From Mycolicibacterium sp. CR10 (GTDB taxonomy: Bacteria; Actinomycetota; Actinomycetes; Mycobacteriales; Mycobacteriaceae): a stretch of 64,000 nt of DNA. The notes under the pieces are model-generated. The model was not told where the DNA came from and did no database searches. It was given only the letters and a program-made list of their open reading frames with translations. Of this stretch, positions 9,951 through 17,755 are shown one piece after another; position 1 is the stretch's first letter, and each line of letters begins with the position of its first letter. The stretch lies in the NCBI RefSeq assembly GCF_005222675.1, contig NZ_STGE01000023.1, forward strand, positions 62,001 through 126,000, in the 5' to 3' direction. The translations under genes were made by a program, and so were the position numbers.

Positions 9951-11390
9951 ATGACAGTGGTGAGTACTGCTGCGATGGCTCCCAAGCCCGCCAGACATAC
10001 CGTCCTGGCCGAGACCGACAGCGGCGCCTACCACTCGCTGCGGCAGCGGCCGGTGACCCGCGCCGAGCGGTATGCGCTCGGCAAGAGCCTGCGGAAACGG
10101 GTGCCCCGGCGATCGCTGGCCGACTGGGCGCCGCCGGCGGACCGGCCGGACCCGGTAGATCTCATCGAGGTCAATCACCGCGGCAGGCTGGAACGTCTGA
10201 TCCCGGTCCGCGTGGGTCGCATGGTCGCCTCGCCCTACGGGTTTCTGCGCGGCACCGCGGTCGTCATGGCCGACGATGTGGCCCGGCTCCCGTCGACGGG
10301 TATCACTCCCGTGGTCTGCGGTGACTCGCACCTCGGCAACTTCGGCTTCTACGCGTCGCCCGAACGCGACCTGGTGATCGACCTCAACGACTTCGACGAG
10401 GCGCACCCCGGTGGTTGGGAATGGGACCTGCGCCGACTGGTGGCCAGCATCTGGGTGGCGGGACGCCACAACGGCGCCTCCGAGGATGACTGTGACGCCG
10501 CGGTGCGGTCCTGCGTCCGCGCCTACCGCATGGAGTTGCGGCGTCTGGCCGACGAGCCGCTGTTCTCGCGCTCCTTCACCCGCCTCGACGTCGATCGGCT
10601 GGCCGGCGAGACTGCCGGACCGCTGGCCGAGGAGGTACTACGGTCGGCCAGACGGGCGCGCAACCGCACCAGCGACCGCGCCCTGCCCCGATTCACCCGG
10701 GAAGTCGACGGTGTCCGCAGGATCGTCGAGGAGCCGCCGTTGATCACCCGGTTGCCGGATCGCGAGGCCGACGCGCTGGCCGAAGCGCTCGACGCTTATC
10801 TGCCGACCCTGTCCACCCACTGGCATCGCGTGTTGGGCGGCTACACCTTGCTCGACGTCGCGCACAAGGTGGTCGGGGTCGGCAGCGTCGGCCTGCGCGC
10901 GTATGTCGCTCTGCTGGAGGGGTCTTCGCCGGAGGATGTGGTGTTCCTCCAACTCAAGCAGGCCCGTCGCTCGGTGCTGGCACGTTACGTACACGGCGAG
11001 TCGGCGTGGCACGCGCACCAGGGCCAACGGGTGGTGGAGTACCAGCAGGCACTGCAGACGGTCAGCGACCCGCTGCTGGGCTGGACGACGGTGGACGGCA
11101 TGCAGTTCTATGTGCGGCAGTTCCGCAACATGAAGGGCACCATTCCGTTGGATGCCATGGACGCCAAGGCGCTCATCGATTACACGGGGGTGGTCGGTCA
11201 GTTGCTCGCCAAAGGCCACGCCAGGACCAGCGGAGCCTCGATGATCGCCGGTTACATGGGTCCGTCAGAACGTGTGGACGACGCGCTGTCCGTCTTCGCG
11301 CGTCGCTACGCCGACCAGACCGAGGCCGACCACGCTGCGTTGGTGGCAGCCGTCGACAAGGGCCGGTTGCCCGTGGAACGTGGGGTGTAG
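9951..11390 (+). CDS. DUF2252 family protein (kinase-like fold)
   Basis: Uncharacterised protein of about 479 aa belonging to the DUF2252 family, common in actinobacteria. The core resembles aminoglycoside-phosphotransferase-type enzymes: VVCGDSHLGNFGFY (a GDxHxxN catalytic-loop-like motif, about residue 123) followed by VIDLNDFDEAHPGGWEWDLRRL, whose DFD looks like a metal-binding aspartate pair. The start is uncertain: ATG at 9951 and ATG at 9975 are both possible, and neither has a strong Shine-Dalgarno site. It is divergent from the amidohydrolase and followed by a hairpin shared with the convergent FAD oxidoreductase. No biochemical role is established for the family, and I do not assign one. 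Confidence 0.85.
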   Translation: MTVVSTAAMAPKPARHTVLAETDSGAYHSLRQRPVTRAERYALGKSLRKRVPRRSLADWAPPADRPDPVDLIEVNHRGRLERLIPVRVGRMVASPYGFLRGTAVVMADDVARLPSTGITPVVCGDSHLGNFGFYASPERDLVIDLNDFDEAHPGGWEWDLRRLVASIWVAGRHNGASEDDCDAAVRSCVRAYRMELRRLADEPLFSRSFTRLDVDRLAGETAGPLAEEVLRSARRARNRTSDRALPRFTREVDGVRRIVEEPPLITRLPDREADALAEALDAYLPTLSTHWHRVLGGYTLLDVAHKVVGVGSVGLRAYVALLEGSSPEDVVFLQLKQARRSVLARYVHGESAWHAHQGQRVVEYQQALQTVSDPLLGWTTVDGMQFYVRQFRNMKGTIPLDAMDAKALIDYTGVVGQLLAKGHARTSGASMIAGYMGPSERVDDALSVFARRYADQTEADHAALVAAVDKGRLPVERGV

Positions 11391-11412
11391 GCCGGGTTCG
11401 AATGTCGCGCCG

Positions 11413-11464
11413 AGCGTACGGTTTATGACGGATGTGGGGCTGGTTTCATCAGAAACCGTACGTT
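11413..11464. terminator. bidirectional inverted repeat between convergent genes
   Basis: Arms CGTACGGTTT at 11415-11424 and AAACCGTACG at 11453-11462 are perfect complements, extendable by two pairs (one G-T wobble) on the outside, with a 28-base loop. It sits between convergent genes ending at 11390 and 11545. Confidence 0.5.
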
Positions 11465-11544
11465 CGCGTGTGGTGGCGACCGCTATCGCGTGGTGGCTCG
11501 CGTGTGGGTGGCAGCTCGCGTGGTGGCCGCTATCGCCGGCTTCC

Positions 11545-13050
11545 TCACACCTGGCGGGTGAGGTCACTGGTGGCGGGGCCTTCGAGCAGGGTGCCGTCAG
11601 GGGCGAACCGTGAACCGTGGAGCGGGCACTCCCAGGATTGGTCAGCGTCGTTCCAGTTGACGATGCCGCCCAGATGCGGGCACACCGGGGAGACGATGTG
11701 CTCGACGCCGTCGACATTGCTCCGTGCCTGCAGGTGCCAGGGCGGGCCGCTGACGACCCCGCCACGTTCCGGGGTTCGATTGGCCGGCGCGGCGATCGGG
11801 GTCACCCAACCCTTTGCGAGGTCGAATCCGACCTCCACGTTGCTCTGCATGGCTGTCGCAATACCGGACAGTTCGTGTGGACTCCAACTCGCGAACGCAC
11901 CTGCCCAGTCCATCCGGCCACCCAGAATGCGGCTGGACAGCGCCAGCGCTGCGGCGGCTCCGTTGGACATTCCCCACTTGTCGAAACCCGTAGCGACACA
12001 GATGCTCTCGACACCGGGCAGAATCGGTCCGACGTACGGCAGTTCGTCGGCCGGGGAATAGTCCTGCGCCGACCAGTAGTGGGTTTGGACTGCTCCGGGG
12101 TAGTGCAGTTTGGCCCACTTGGACAACTCTGCGAGGGCATAGGCCGGACTCTTCTCCCGGCCGACGGGATGACCTGCACCGCCCACGATCAGCACTTCGC
12201 CCGATGCGGTGGGCGCGTACCGCACCGACCGGGTGGGGGCGTCGGTGGACACATACATTCCGCGGGTGATGTCGCCGGGAACCTTGTAGGCCATGCAGTA
12301 AGACCGCTTCGCCTTCAGGCGGGCGAAGAATCCGCCCCTGTCCAGGATCGGCACTCCGGTCGCAAGGACGAGTTGCGCGGTTCTCACGGTGATTTCGGTG
12401 TCGTCCGATACACCCACCTGCAGTCGCAGGTTTGCGCCGAGGCCAGAGACGCTCTGCACCCGGGCCCCCTGCGCGAGTCGGCCGCCGTGTGCTTCCAGTT
12501 CGCTGACAAGGCTGTCCAGGAACGGCATCGGGTCGAACTGTGCCTGGTCCCGCAGCCGCACCCCGCCGCGGTAGGGGAAGGGAACGTCAGCGTCATCGGC
12601 CCATTCGACACCCAGGCCGATCGACTGCGCCGCCTCGAATTCGTCTCGCGCGGTGGCGATCCCGTCGTTGGACTGCGCGTAGGTGTACGCATCCTCGCGC
12701 TGGACGTCGATCCCGTGATTATCGCAGTGTCGCAGCACCCAGGCCTGACCCTCGCGATTTCCTTCCAGATACTGCGTGGCGAGCTTACGTCCTTGTTTGG
12801 CGACGACCTTGGACAGCTTGCTGCCTTGCAACAGACTGATCTTCGCAGTGGTGTTGCCCGTCGCGCCTGCTCCGACAGCGCGCGCTTCGAGGACCAGCAC
12901 GTCCTTGCCGGACCTGGCCAGCAGCACGGCGGTGATCAGTCCCGTGATCCCAGCACCCACCACCACGACGTCGGCTGACGGCTCTCCGGGGAGCACAGTC
13001 GGTGAAGTTGAGGGCGTCTCCGCCCGGTCGGCGAGCCACAAGGAAGTCAT
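11545..13050 (-). CDS. FAD-dependent oxidoreductase with C-terminal Rieske domain
   Basis: Two-domain redox protein of 501 aa. Residues about 25-400 form a DAO-type FAD oxidoreductase, with the dinucleotide-binding motif VVVVGAGITGLITAVLLARSG near the N-terminus and YVGPILPG...ICVATGFDKWGMSNG towards the end of that domain. The last 90 residues are a Rieske [2Fe-2S] domain with CPHLGG and CPLHGSRF supplying the two Cys and two His ligands. This architecture occurs in bacterial proteins of the YhfW type, whose substrates are not well defined. The start ATG lacks a strong ribosome site. The gene converges on the DUF2252 gene and lies downstream of the manganese catalase on the same strand with a 133-base gap, so cotranscription is possible but not evident. 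Confidence 0.88.
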   Translation of the reverse strand: MTSLWLADRAETPSTSPTVLPGEPSADVVVVGAGITGLITAVLLARSGKDVLVLEARAVGAGATGNTTAKISLLQGSKLSKVVAKQGRKLATQYLEGNREGQAWVLRHCDNHGIDVQREDAYTYAQSNDGIATARDEFEAAQSIGLGVEWADDADVPFPYRGGVRLRDQAQFDPMPFLDSLVSELEAHGGRLAQGARVQSVSGLGANLRLQVGVSDDTEITVRTAQLVLATGVPILDRGGFFARLKAKRSYCMAYKVPGDITRGMYVSTDAPTRSVRYAPTASGEVLIVGGAGHPVGREKSPAYALAELSKWAKLHYPGAVQTHYWSAQDYSPADELPYVGPILPGVESICVATGFDKWGMSNGAAAALALSSRILGGRMDWAGAFASWSPHELSGIATAMQSNVEVGFDLAKGWVTPIAAPANRTPERGGVVSGPPWHLQARSNVDGVEHIVSPVCPHLGGIVNWNDADQSWECPLHGSRFAPDGTLLEGPATSDLTRQV

Positions 13051-13183
13051 TGGTGCAGCAATACCCGCAGTGCACCAGCCGAAACTGCTTTCCGGGTGAC
13101 GGCTGCACGACCGCTGGTTCAGCTCGGTGTCTCTCTGCAGTGGCCGGGTGGGCTGAAGCTGTCACCTCAGCCCCCCGCCTCGG

Positions 13184-14125
13184 CTACTTGGTCGCGCCGT
13201 TGGTCGACGCGATCTCGACTTCTGCGGTGGCCTGAATGAGGGCCAGCAGTTCCGGGTCCAAACCGGGCGAGAATTCTTCGCGCCGCTCGGGCGCGATGGT
13301 CATGGGGAATCCTTCGGGCATGACGGCGGTGCTCAGTTCGGTTCCGTCGTTCGACGGTGACGCCCCCCGATAGAGCTTGTCGGCCTGGCTTTCGTCGTCG
13401 GCGCTGAAGGTGTACTGGATGCTCTGCAGACCCATGTCGACGAGCTTCTTGACTTCGGGGAACTGCTCGGCGTTGGTCTTGGGGATCGGCAGCGCGGCGC
13501 CCCAGTTCACGCCCAGGCTCTCCAGGGCCTTGGCGAATGCGTTCTCGTGAGCCTGATCGCGAACGATCAGGTAGGCGATCGTGGAGCGAGCAGCCTTGTT
13601 CTCCGTCATCTCATAGATGCGGCACTTCTGCAGCCGGCCCGTCGACTCCAGCATCAGGTTGTAGAGCAGGTCGAGGACCAGGTTGCCGCTGTTGTAGACG
13701 TAGGAACCGAGCCACGGATTGCCGGCGGCATCGACCGGAAGGGCACCCTGGGCGCCCACCAGGAAGTGGTGGATGTTGCCGGTGTCCAACGCGATCTTCA
13801 ACGGGGTCGCGCCCTTGGCCCCGGGCTCATCGACCGGATCGGTCTTCTTGCCCTTGTACTGAGGTGAACCATCCAGAAGACGCGAGATGGTAGTCCCGAT
13901 CAACTCCACATGGCTGATCTCTTCGGTGCCGACACCCTGCAGCAGATCCTTGTAGGGCTTCGATGCCGCGTCGCCGCGAAAATTCATGCTCTGGAACAGG
14001 TATTGCATCATCGTCCGCATTTCACCGAACTGACCACCGAGGCCTTCCTGCAGCGCATTGGCGGCAGCGGGATCGGGCTCGTCGACGGCGATCTCGTTGA
14101 TGAGTTGCTGGGTGTGTAGGTACAT
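13184..14125 (-). CDS. manganese catalase
   Basis: Non-heme dimanganese catalase of 313 aa that dismutates hydrogen peroxide. The four-helix-bundle ligands can be seen: Glu in FGEMRTMMQYLFQS, Glu and His in GTEEISHVELIG, and the later pair in VRDQAHENAFAK. The length and the C-terminal extension rich in Pro, Glu and Ser fit the family. The ATG at 14125 follows a clear AAGGAGA ribosome site; a longer upstream frame is not needed. It belongs with the neighbouring stress genes (membrane and coiled-coil cassette on the plus strand), from which it is separated by a 583-base divergent intergenic region. It is probably cytoplasmic. Confidence 0.93.
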   Translation of the reverse strand: MYLHTQQLINEIAVDEPDPAAANALQEGLGGQFGEMRTMMQYLFQSMNFRGDAASKPYKDLLQGVGTEEISHVELIGTTISRLLDGSPQYKGKKTDPVDEPGAKGATPLKIALDTGNIHHFLVGAQGALPVDAAGNPWLGSYVYNSGNLVLDLLYNLMLESTGRLQKCRIYEMTENKAARSTIAYLIVRDQAHENAFAKALESLGVNWGAALPIPKTNAEQFPEVKKLVDMGLQSIQYTFSADDESQADKLYRGASPSNDGTELSTAVMPEGFPMTIAPERREEFSPGLDPELLALIQATAEVEIASTNGATK

Positions 14126-14708
14126 GATTCTCCTTGTCAGGATTGACTTTCCGGGTGCCGTCAAACGGGCGTGCGGCACTGCTTCGATCTGTCGGACGGC
14201 GCAGCTGACGTTTGCCGCGTGCAGACTTTCAGCCTGACGGGCGCCATGACGCCCACGCCCTGTCACTGTTCGAGTGGTGGGGGCGCGAGGGCAGTTTCTG
14301 CGCCGCTGGCGTGAATCGTGCTGTCGAACTCGACCCGCGTCGGGAACGCGATCGAAGCATCGGATTGTCGTGAGTTGGAATCCGCCGTCGGTGCTCCGCA
14401 TGCTGGAAGCGATCGGCTACTGAGGCATACCCGCGCCAACCTCGCGCAAACGTCTGCCACGCTGGGCCATGGCCCCGTGCGCTGGCGTCGGTGCATCGAT
14501 CAAGATCGAAATCTGTTTTCGGAAAGTGGATTTCGCCACCGAGAGCATTTCGCCACTGTGGGCACAGTCAAGTTTCGAATCGGCTGGGATTGTGCATACC
14601 CCACATGCGAGCTTCTGTGCTCGCGAATACGCGTCCAGCCTCCGGCGCTTCCACCATCACGGGACAGCCGATCGGCATTCTCGACGCATCCATCTTTTTA
14701 AGGACCCC
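14126..14708. other. long divergent intergenic region, no gene recognised
   Basis: About 580 bases between the divergent manganese catalase and the membrane-protein gene at 14709. Short open frames exist on both strands but have no ribosome sites and no family-like sequence. The right end has a T-rich stretch and AAGGA eight bases before the ATG at 14709. I searched by eye for GGTTT/GGGTA (SigF-type) promoter elements in both directions and found none convincing. Confidence 0.4.
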
Positions 14709-15272
14709 ATGTCATCCCGAAATACCCTTGCTCGTTCCCTGCACGACGTCGGCGCTGCCGCGTGGTTCGGCGGCTCACTGATGGGCGCCGTGGGCGTGAA
14801 CGCCGCGGCCGCCGCTGTCCGCGACCCACAGGACCGCGCCCGCACGGCGGCTGTCGGCTGGGCGAAATGGGCGCCGGTCAGCGCCATGGCCATCAGTGCG
14901 CACCTGCTGGGCGGCGGAGCCGTCCTCTACGCCAACCGCGATCGAGCCAAGCATCAGTCCGGCGTCACGTCCAACACCGTAGCCAAGATCGCACTGACCG
15001 GTGCCGCGCTGGGCGCAACGGTCTACAGCGGCATTCTTGGCGCGAAAACCGCTCAGGGCGATGGGCATTCGGTCGAGGGTGCGACAGAACCGGCCGCCTC
15101 CACTCCGGAGGACGTGGCCAAAGCGCAAGGCCAGCTGCGCTACCTGCAGTGGGCGCTCCCGGTGCTCACCGGCGCGATCGTCGTGCTGGGCGCGCAGCAG
15201 GGCGAACAGCAACGGGCCGGCCAGATACTCGCCGGAGTCGGCAGCTCGCTGGCACGGCGTATCCGCGACTGA
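14709..15272 (+). CDS. small integral membrane protein, first gene of stress cassette
   Basis: Predicted membrane protein of 187 aa with about four hydrophobic segments: AAWFGGSLMGAVGVNAAAAA (about residues 17-36), WAPVSAMAISAHLLGGGAVL (about 58-77), VAKIALTGAALGATVYSGIL (about 92-111) and WALPVLTGAIVVLGA (near 160). The N-terminus MSSRNTLARSLHDVGAAAWFGG is a family seen in mycobacteria without assigned function. The ATG at 14709 with AAGGA upstream was preferred over a longer frame opening at 14469, which would add 80 unconserved residues. It lies 90 bases before the CsbD/coiled-coil gene and in the same direction as two coiled-coil genes, suggesting a shared stress role. Confidence 0.75.
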   Translation: MSSRNTLARSLHDVGAAAWFGGSLMGAVGVNAAAAAVRDPQDRARTAAVGWAKWAPVSAMAISAHLLGGGAVLYANRDRAKHQSGVTSNTVAKIALTGAALGATVYSGILGAKTAQGDGHSVEGATEPAASTPEDVAKAQGQLRYLQWALPVLTGAIVVLGAQQGEQQRAGQILAGVGSSLARRIRD

Positions 15273-15362
15273 CGCCCGTCGATCGACTGACCCCAACCAA
15301 CCACGCACGCCGCAGCGACATCCACCCGCGATGGCGAAGCCGGTGTTCCGAAGGAGAATCCA

Positions 15363-15920
15363 ATGACGAAGCATGACAAGGCCGACCAGGCCCGCAAGGG
15401 CTTGTTCGACTCAGTGAAGGGCAAGGCGAAGGAGTTCGTCGGCGCAGTGACCGGCAACGACTCGTTGACCACGGAGGGCCAACTCGAGCAGACGCAGGCT
15501 CAGGAGCGCAAGCAGGCCAACAGCGTCGAAGCTGTGGCCGACGCCGAGGCCGAGCAGGCGCGCGCGGAGGCAGCAGACGCGAGACTGAAGGGTGCCGAGG
15601 AGCGCGCCGAGGTCGGCGTCGAGGCCGCGAACGCCGAGAAAGCCGTGCGCGCTCAGCAGGACGCCGAGAAGCGGGCTGCCGAGCAGGCCGGAGCGCAGGC
15701 CGCTGCCCGGGAGAAGGCGCACGCCGAACTCGACGCTCAGCGCGACGTGGAGCGGGCAAAAGCGCAAGAGCGCGTGGAGGTGCGCGCTGCCGCGAACGAG
15801 GCCGTCGATGCCCTTGACGACCATCAGACCGCCGAGCACATCGCCACGAACGCGCACGAAGAAGCCGACCGAATCAGGGCGCGCGCCGCCCGCCTCACCA
15901 ACGACGCCGATCTGCCGTGA
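15363..15920 (+). CDS. CsbD-like/alanine-rich coiled-coil stress protein
   Basis: Highly charged protein of 185 aa. The first 45 residues (KGLFDSVKGKAKEFVGAVTG then a short GQLEQ segment) resemble the CsbD general-stress family. The remainder is an almost uninterrupted Ala/Glu/Arg heptad-like helix, about residues 50-160, that should form a long coiled coil. It has no membrane segment or signal peptide. A GAAGGAG ribosome site precedes the ATG. It overlaps or nearly abuts the next coiled-coil gene (stop at 15920; next ATG at 15947, or GTG at 15917 with a GTGA overlap), so the two are surely cotranscribed. CsbD proteins are SigB-controlled in Bacillus, but the function is unknown. Confidence 0.8.
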   Translation: MTKHDKADQARKGLFDSVKGKAKEFVGAVTGNDSLTTEGQLEQTQAQERKQANSVEAVADAEAEQARAEAADARLKGAEERAEVGVEAANAEKAVRAQQDAEKRAAEQAGAQAAAREKAHAELDAQRDVERAKAQERVEVRAAANEAVDALDDHQTAEHIATNAHEEADRIRARAARLTNDADLP

Positions 15921-15946
15921 GCACCGACACAACTCAGGAGCTAGCA

Positions 15947-16624
15947 ATGAAGATCACCAGAGTCCCCCTCGCGGTCTTGGGTTTCCAGTACCGGATCGCC
16001 CGGCTGCCGCTGCAGGTGATCGAGGACCAGATGGCGGCCAGGATGGGTGCCGAAGCGCCCGTCCGGCTGTTCTACGAGCGCGCGCTGGGCACGCTGGACG
16101 CGACCGTGGGCAGCATGCTGGGTGACTCGACGCTGAAGATGCGCGGGTCGGCGCTGGCCGAGCGAGCCGACTCGCTCAGCCGCGCCGCCCGCCTCGACGC
16201 GGCAGCGACGGCGAAGGAAGAACGTGCCGGCGCTGAGTTGGACGCAACGCTCGACAAGGCCGCTGAGGATCAGAAGCAGGCCCAGCACGCCAAGCTGAGC
16301 GACATCAGTGACGCGCGGACCGAAGCCGAGCAGCGCAAGACTGCTGCGGCAGAAGCCGCCGACAAGCGCACCGCCGCTGCCAAGCACCAGACGGACGAGG
16401 TGGCTGCGCAGCGCACGCGCTCGGTCGAAGAAGCTAAGCGCGACGCGAAGGCCAAGATCCGCGCGGGAGAGGACAAGGCCAGCGCGGCAGCGCGATCGAA
16501 ACTCGATGATGCCCAAGCGAAGCGCAACGACGCCGAAAGCACACGCGCACAAGCCGATCGAGTAGAAGAGCTTGCCGACCTCGAGAAGCAGAAACGCCAG
16601 ACGGCGCGAGCGAGCAAGTCCTGA
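15947..16624 (+). CDS. coiled-coil protein of the mycobacterial 'IF2-like' family
   Basis: Protein of 225 aa: a conserved N-terminal module of about 60 residues (MKITRVPLAVLGFQYRIARL ... RLFYERALGTLDATVGSMLG) followed by a long Ala/Lys/Glu/Asp-rich helix to the C-terminus. Homologues in mycobacteria are often labelled 'IF2 family translation initiation factor' because the charged helix resembles the IF2 N-terminus; no GTPase motifs are present, so that name is misleading. The start is ATG at 15947 with AGGAG six bases upstream; a GTG at 15917 overlapping the previous stop would add ten residues. The hairpin at 16638 closes the transcript. Function unknown; the N-terminal module may contact a membrane or partner. 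Confidence 0.75.
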   Translation: MKITRVPLAVLGFQYRIARLPLQVIEDQMAARMGAEAPVRLFYERALGTLDATVGSMLGDSTLKMRGSALAERADSLSRAARLDAAATAKEERAGAELDATLDKAAEDQKQAQHAKLSDISDARTEAEQRKTAAAEAADKRTAAAKHQTDEVAAQRTRSVEEAKRDAKAKIRAGEDKASAAARSKLDDAQAKRNDAESTRAQADRVEELADLEKQKRQTARASKS

Positions 16625-16637
16625 CCTCTGGGGATCG

Positions 16638-16664
16638 CCGCGTTCGGCACGATGCCGAACGCGG
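16638..16664 (+). terminator. 12-bp perfect hairpin terminator after coiled-coil cassette
   Basis: CCGCGTTCGGCA (16638-16649) and its exact complement (16653-16664) are separated by three bases, 14 bases after the stop at 16624. The short loop and GC-rich perfect stem are typical of actinobacterial intrinsic terminators without a U-tract. Confidence 0.75.
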
Positions 16665-16753
16665 TGTTCCTGGATCAGGTGTGACCGCGACCGGGGTAAC
16701 CTGAGCGCATCCCCATTCCACGAGAAGCCGACGGACCGCTCCGCGTCGCTGTA

Positions 16754-17755
16754 TTGGCGCCGATCGCCTGGCGGACACCGCCTCGCCACTACGGCCCGTG
16801 GGAGCAGTTCGCCTCGTTGCTCACCGAGGGGTTGGTAGCGGCGGGCCACCACGTCACGCTGTTCGCCACCGCGGACTCGATCACCGCCGCCACGCTGCAC
16901 GCCACGGTGTCGGGTGGCTGGTCCGAGGACGCGACGATTGACGCCAAGGTCGCCGAGTGCCTGCACATCGCGTCCGTGTTCGAGCGCGCCGCCGAGTTCG
17001 ACATCATCCACAACGGGTTCGACTTCCTGCCGCTCACGTACAGCGACCTCGTCGCGACACCGGTGGTGACCACCATCCACGGGTTCTCGTCCGACCGGAT
17101 CATCCCGGTGTACGAGCGCTATGACGCGACCACGGCGTACGTGTCGATCAGCGACGCCGATCGCGATCCACGCCTGCACTACGCGGCCACTGTGCACCAC
17201 GGCATCGATGTCGACGCGTTCGCGGTCCATCCCAGTCCGGGCCGGCATCTGCTGTTCTTCGGACGAATCCATCCCGACAAGGGCACGGCCGAAGCGATCG
17301 AGGTCGCGCGCCGGTGCGGCCGCCGACTCGACATCGCCGGCATCATCCAGGACGAGGAGTACTTCCGCGCCGAAGTCGCGCCGCACATCGACGGCACACA
17401 GGTGCGCTATCTCGGCGCCGTCGACGCCACATCACGGGCCGAGGTACTGGGAAGCGCGCACGCCCTTCTGCACCTGATCGACTTCGACGAGCCCTTCGGC
17501 TACAGCGTGGTGGAGGCGCTGACCTGTGGCACGCCGGTGGTGGCCAACGCGCGGGGCTCCATGGGCGAACTGATCGCCCACGGAGAGAACGGTTTTCTCG
17601 TCGACGACATCGATTCGGCGGTGGCCGCGGTCGCTGCGGCCGGCGAGCTCGACAGAGGTCGGATCGCCGAGCGTGCCTCGGAGCGCTTCACTGTCGCGGC
17701 GATGGTCGCCAAGTACGTCGCGGTGTATCGCGACGTCATCAGCGGGCAGACATGA
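16754..17755 (+). CDS. glycosyltransferase family 4 (GT-B)
   Basis: Retaining GT-B glycosyltransferase of about 333 aa. The N-domain has APIAWRTPPRHYGPWEQ and FDIIHNGFDFLPL; the C-domain starts around LLFFGRIHPDKGTAEAIEVARR and ends with the nucleotide-sugar motif DEPFGYSVVEALTCGTPVVAN, containing the family glutamates, then GENGFLVDD. The start is unclear. TTG at 16754 is the first usual start, but the codons before it translate as LRVAVLAPIAW, a normal first beta strand, and the frame is open back to a TAA at 16697-16699 without ATG, GTG or TTG. The true start may therefore be a rare codon such as ATT at 16715. The stop overlaps the ATG of the alpha-glucosidase (ATGA), so the two are translationally coupled. 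The acceptor is unknown. Confidence 0.88.
   Translation: MAPIAWRTPPRHYGPWEQFASLLTEGLVAAGHHVTLFATADSITAATLHATVSGGWSEDATIDAKVAECLHIASVFERAAEFDIIHNGFDFLPLTYSDLVATPVVTTIHGFSSDRIIPVYERYDATTAYVSISDADRDPRLHYAATVHHGIDVDAFAVHPSPGRHLLFFGRIHPDKGTAEAIEVARRCGRRLDIAGIIQDEEYFRAEVAPHIDGTQVRYLGAVDATSRAEVLGSAHALLHLIDFDEPFGYSVVEALTCGTPVVANARGSMGELIAHGENGFLVDDIDSAVAAVAAAGELDRGRIAERASERFTVAAMVAKYVAVYRDVISGQT

Noticed and set aside
14318..14701. 127-codon open frame in the manganese catalase upstream region
   Set aside because: No Shine-Dalgarno site, irregular composition and no recognisable family; more likely untranslated promoter DNA.
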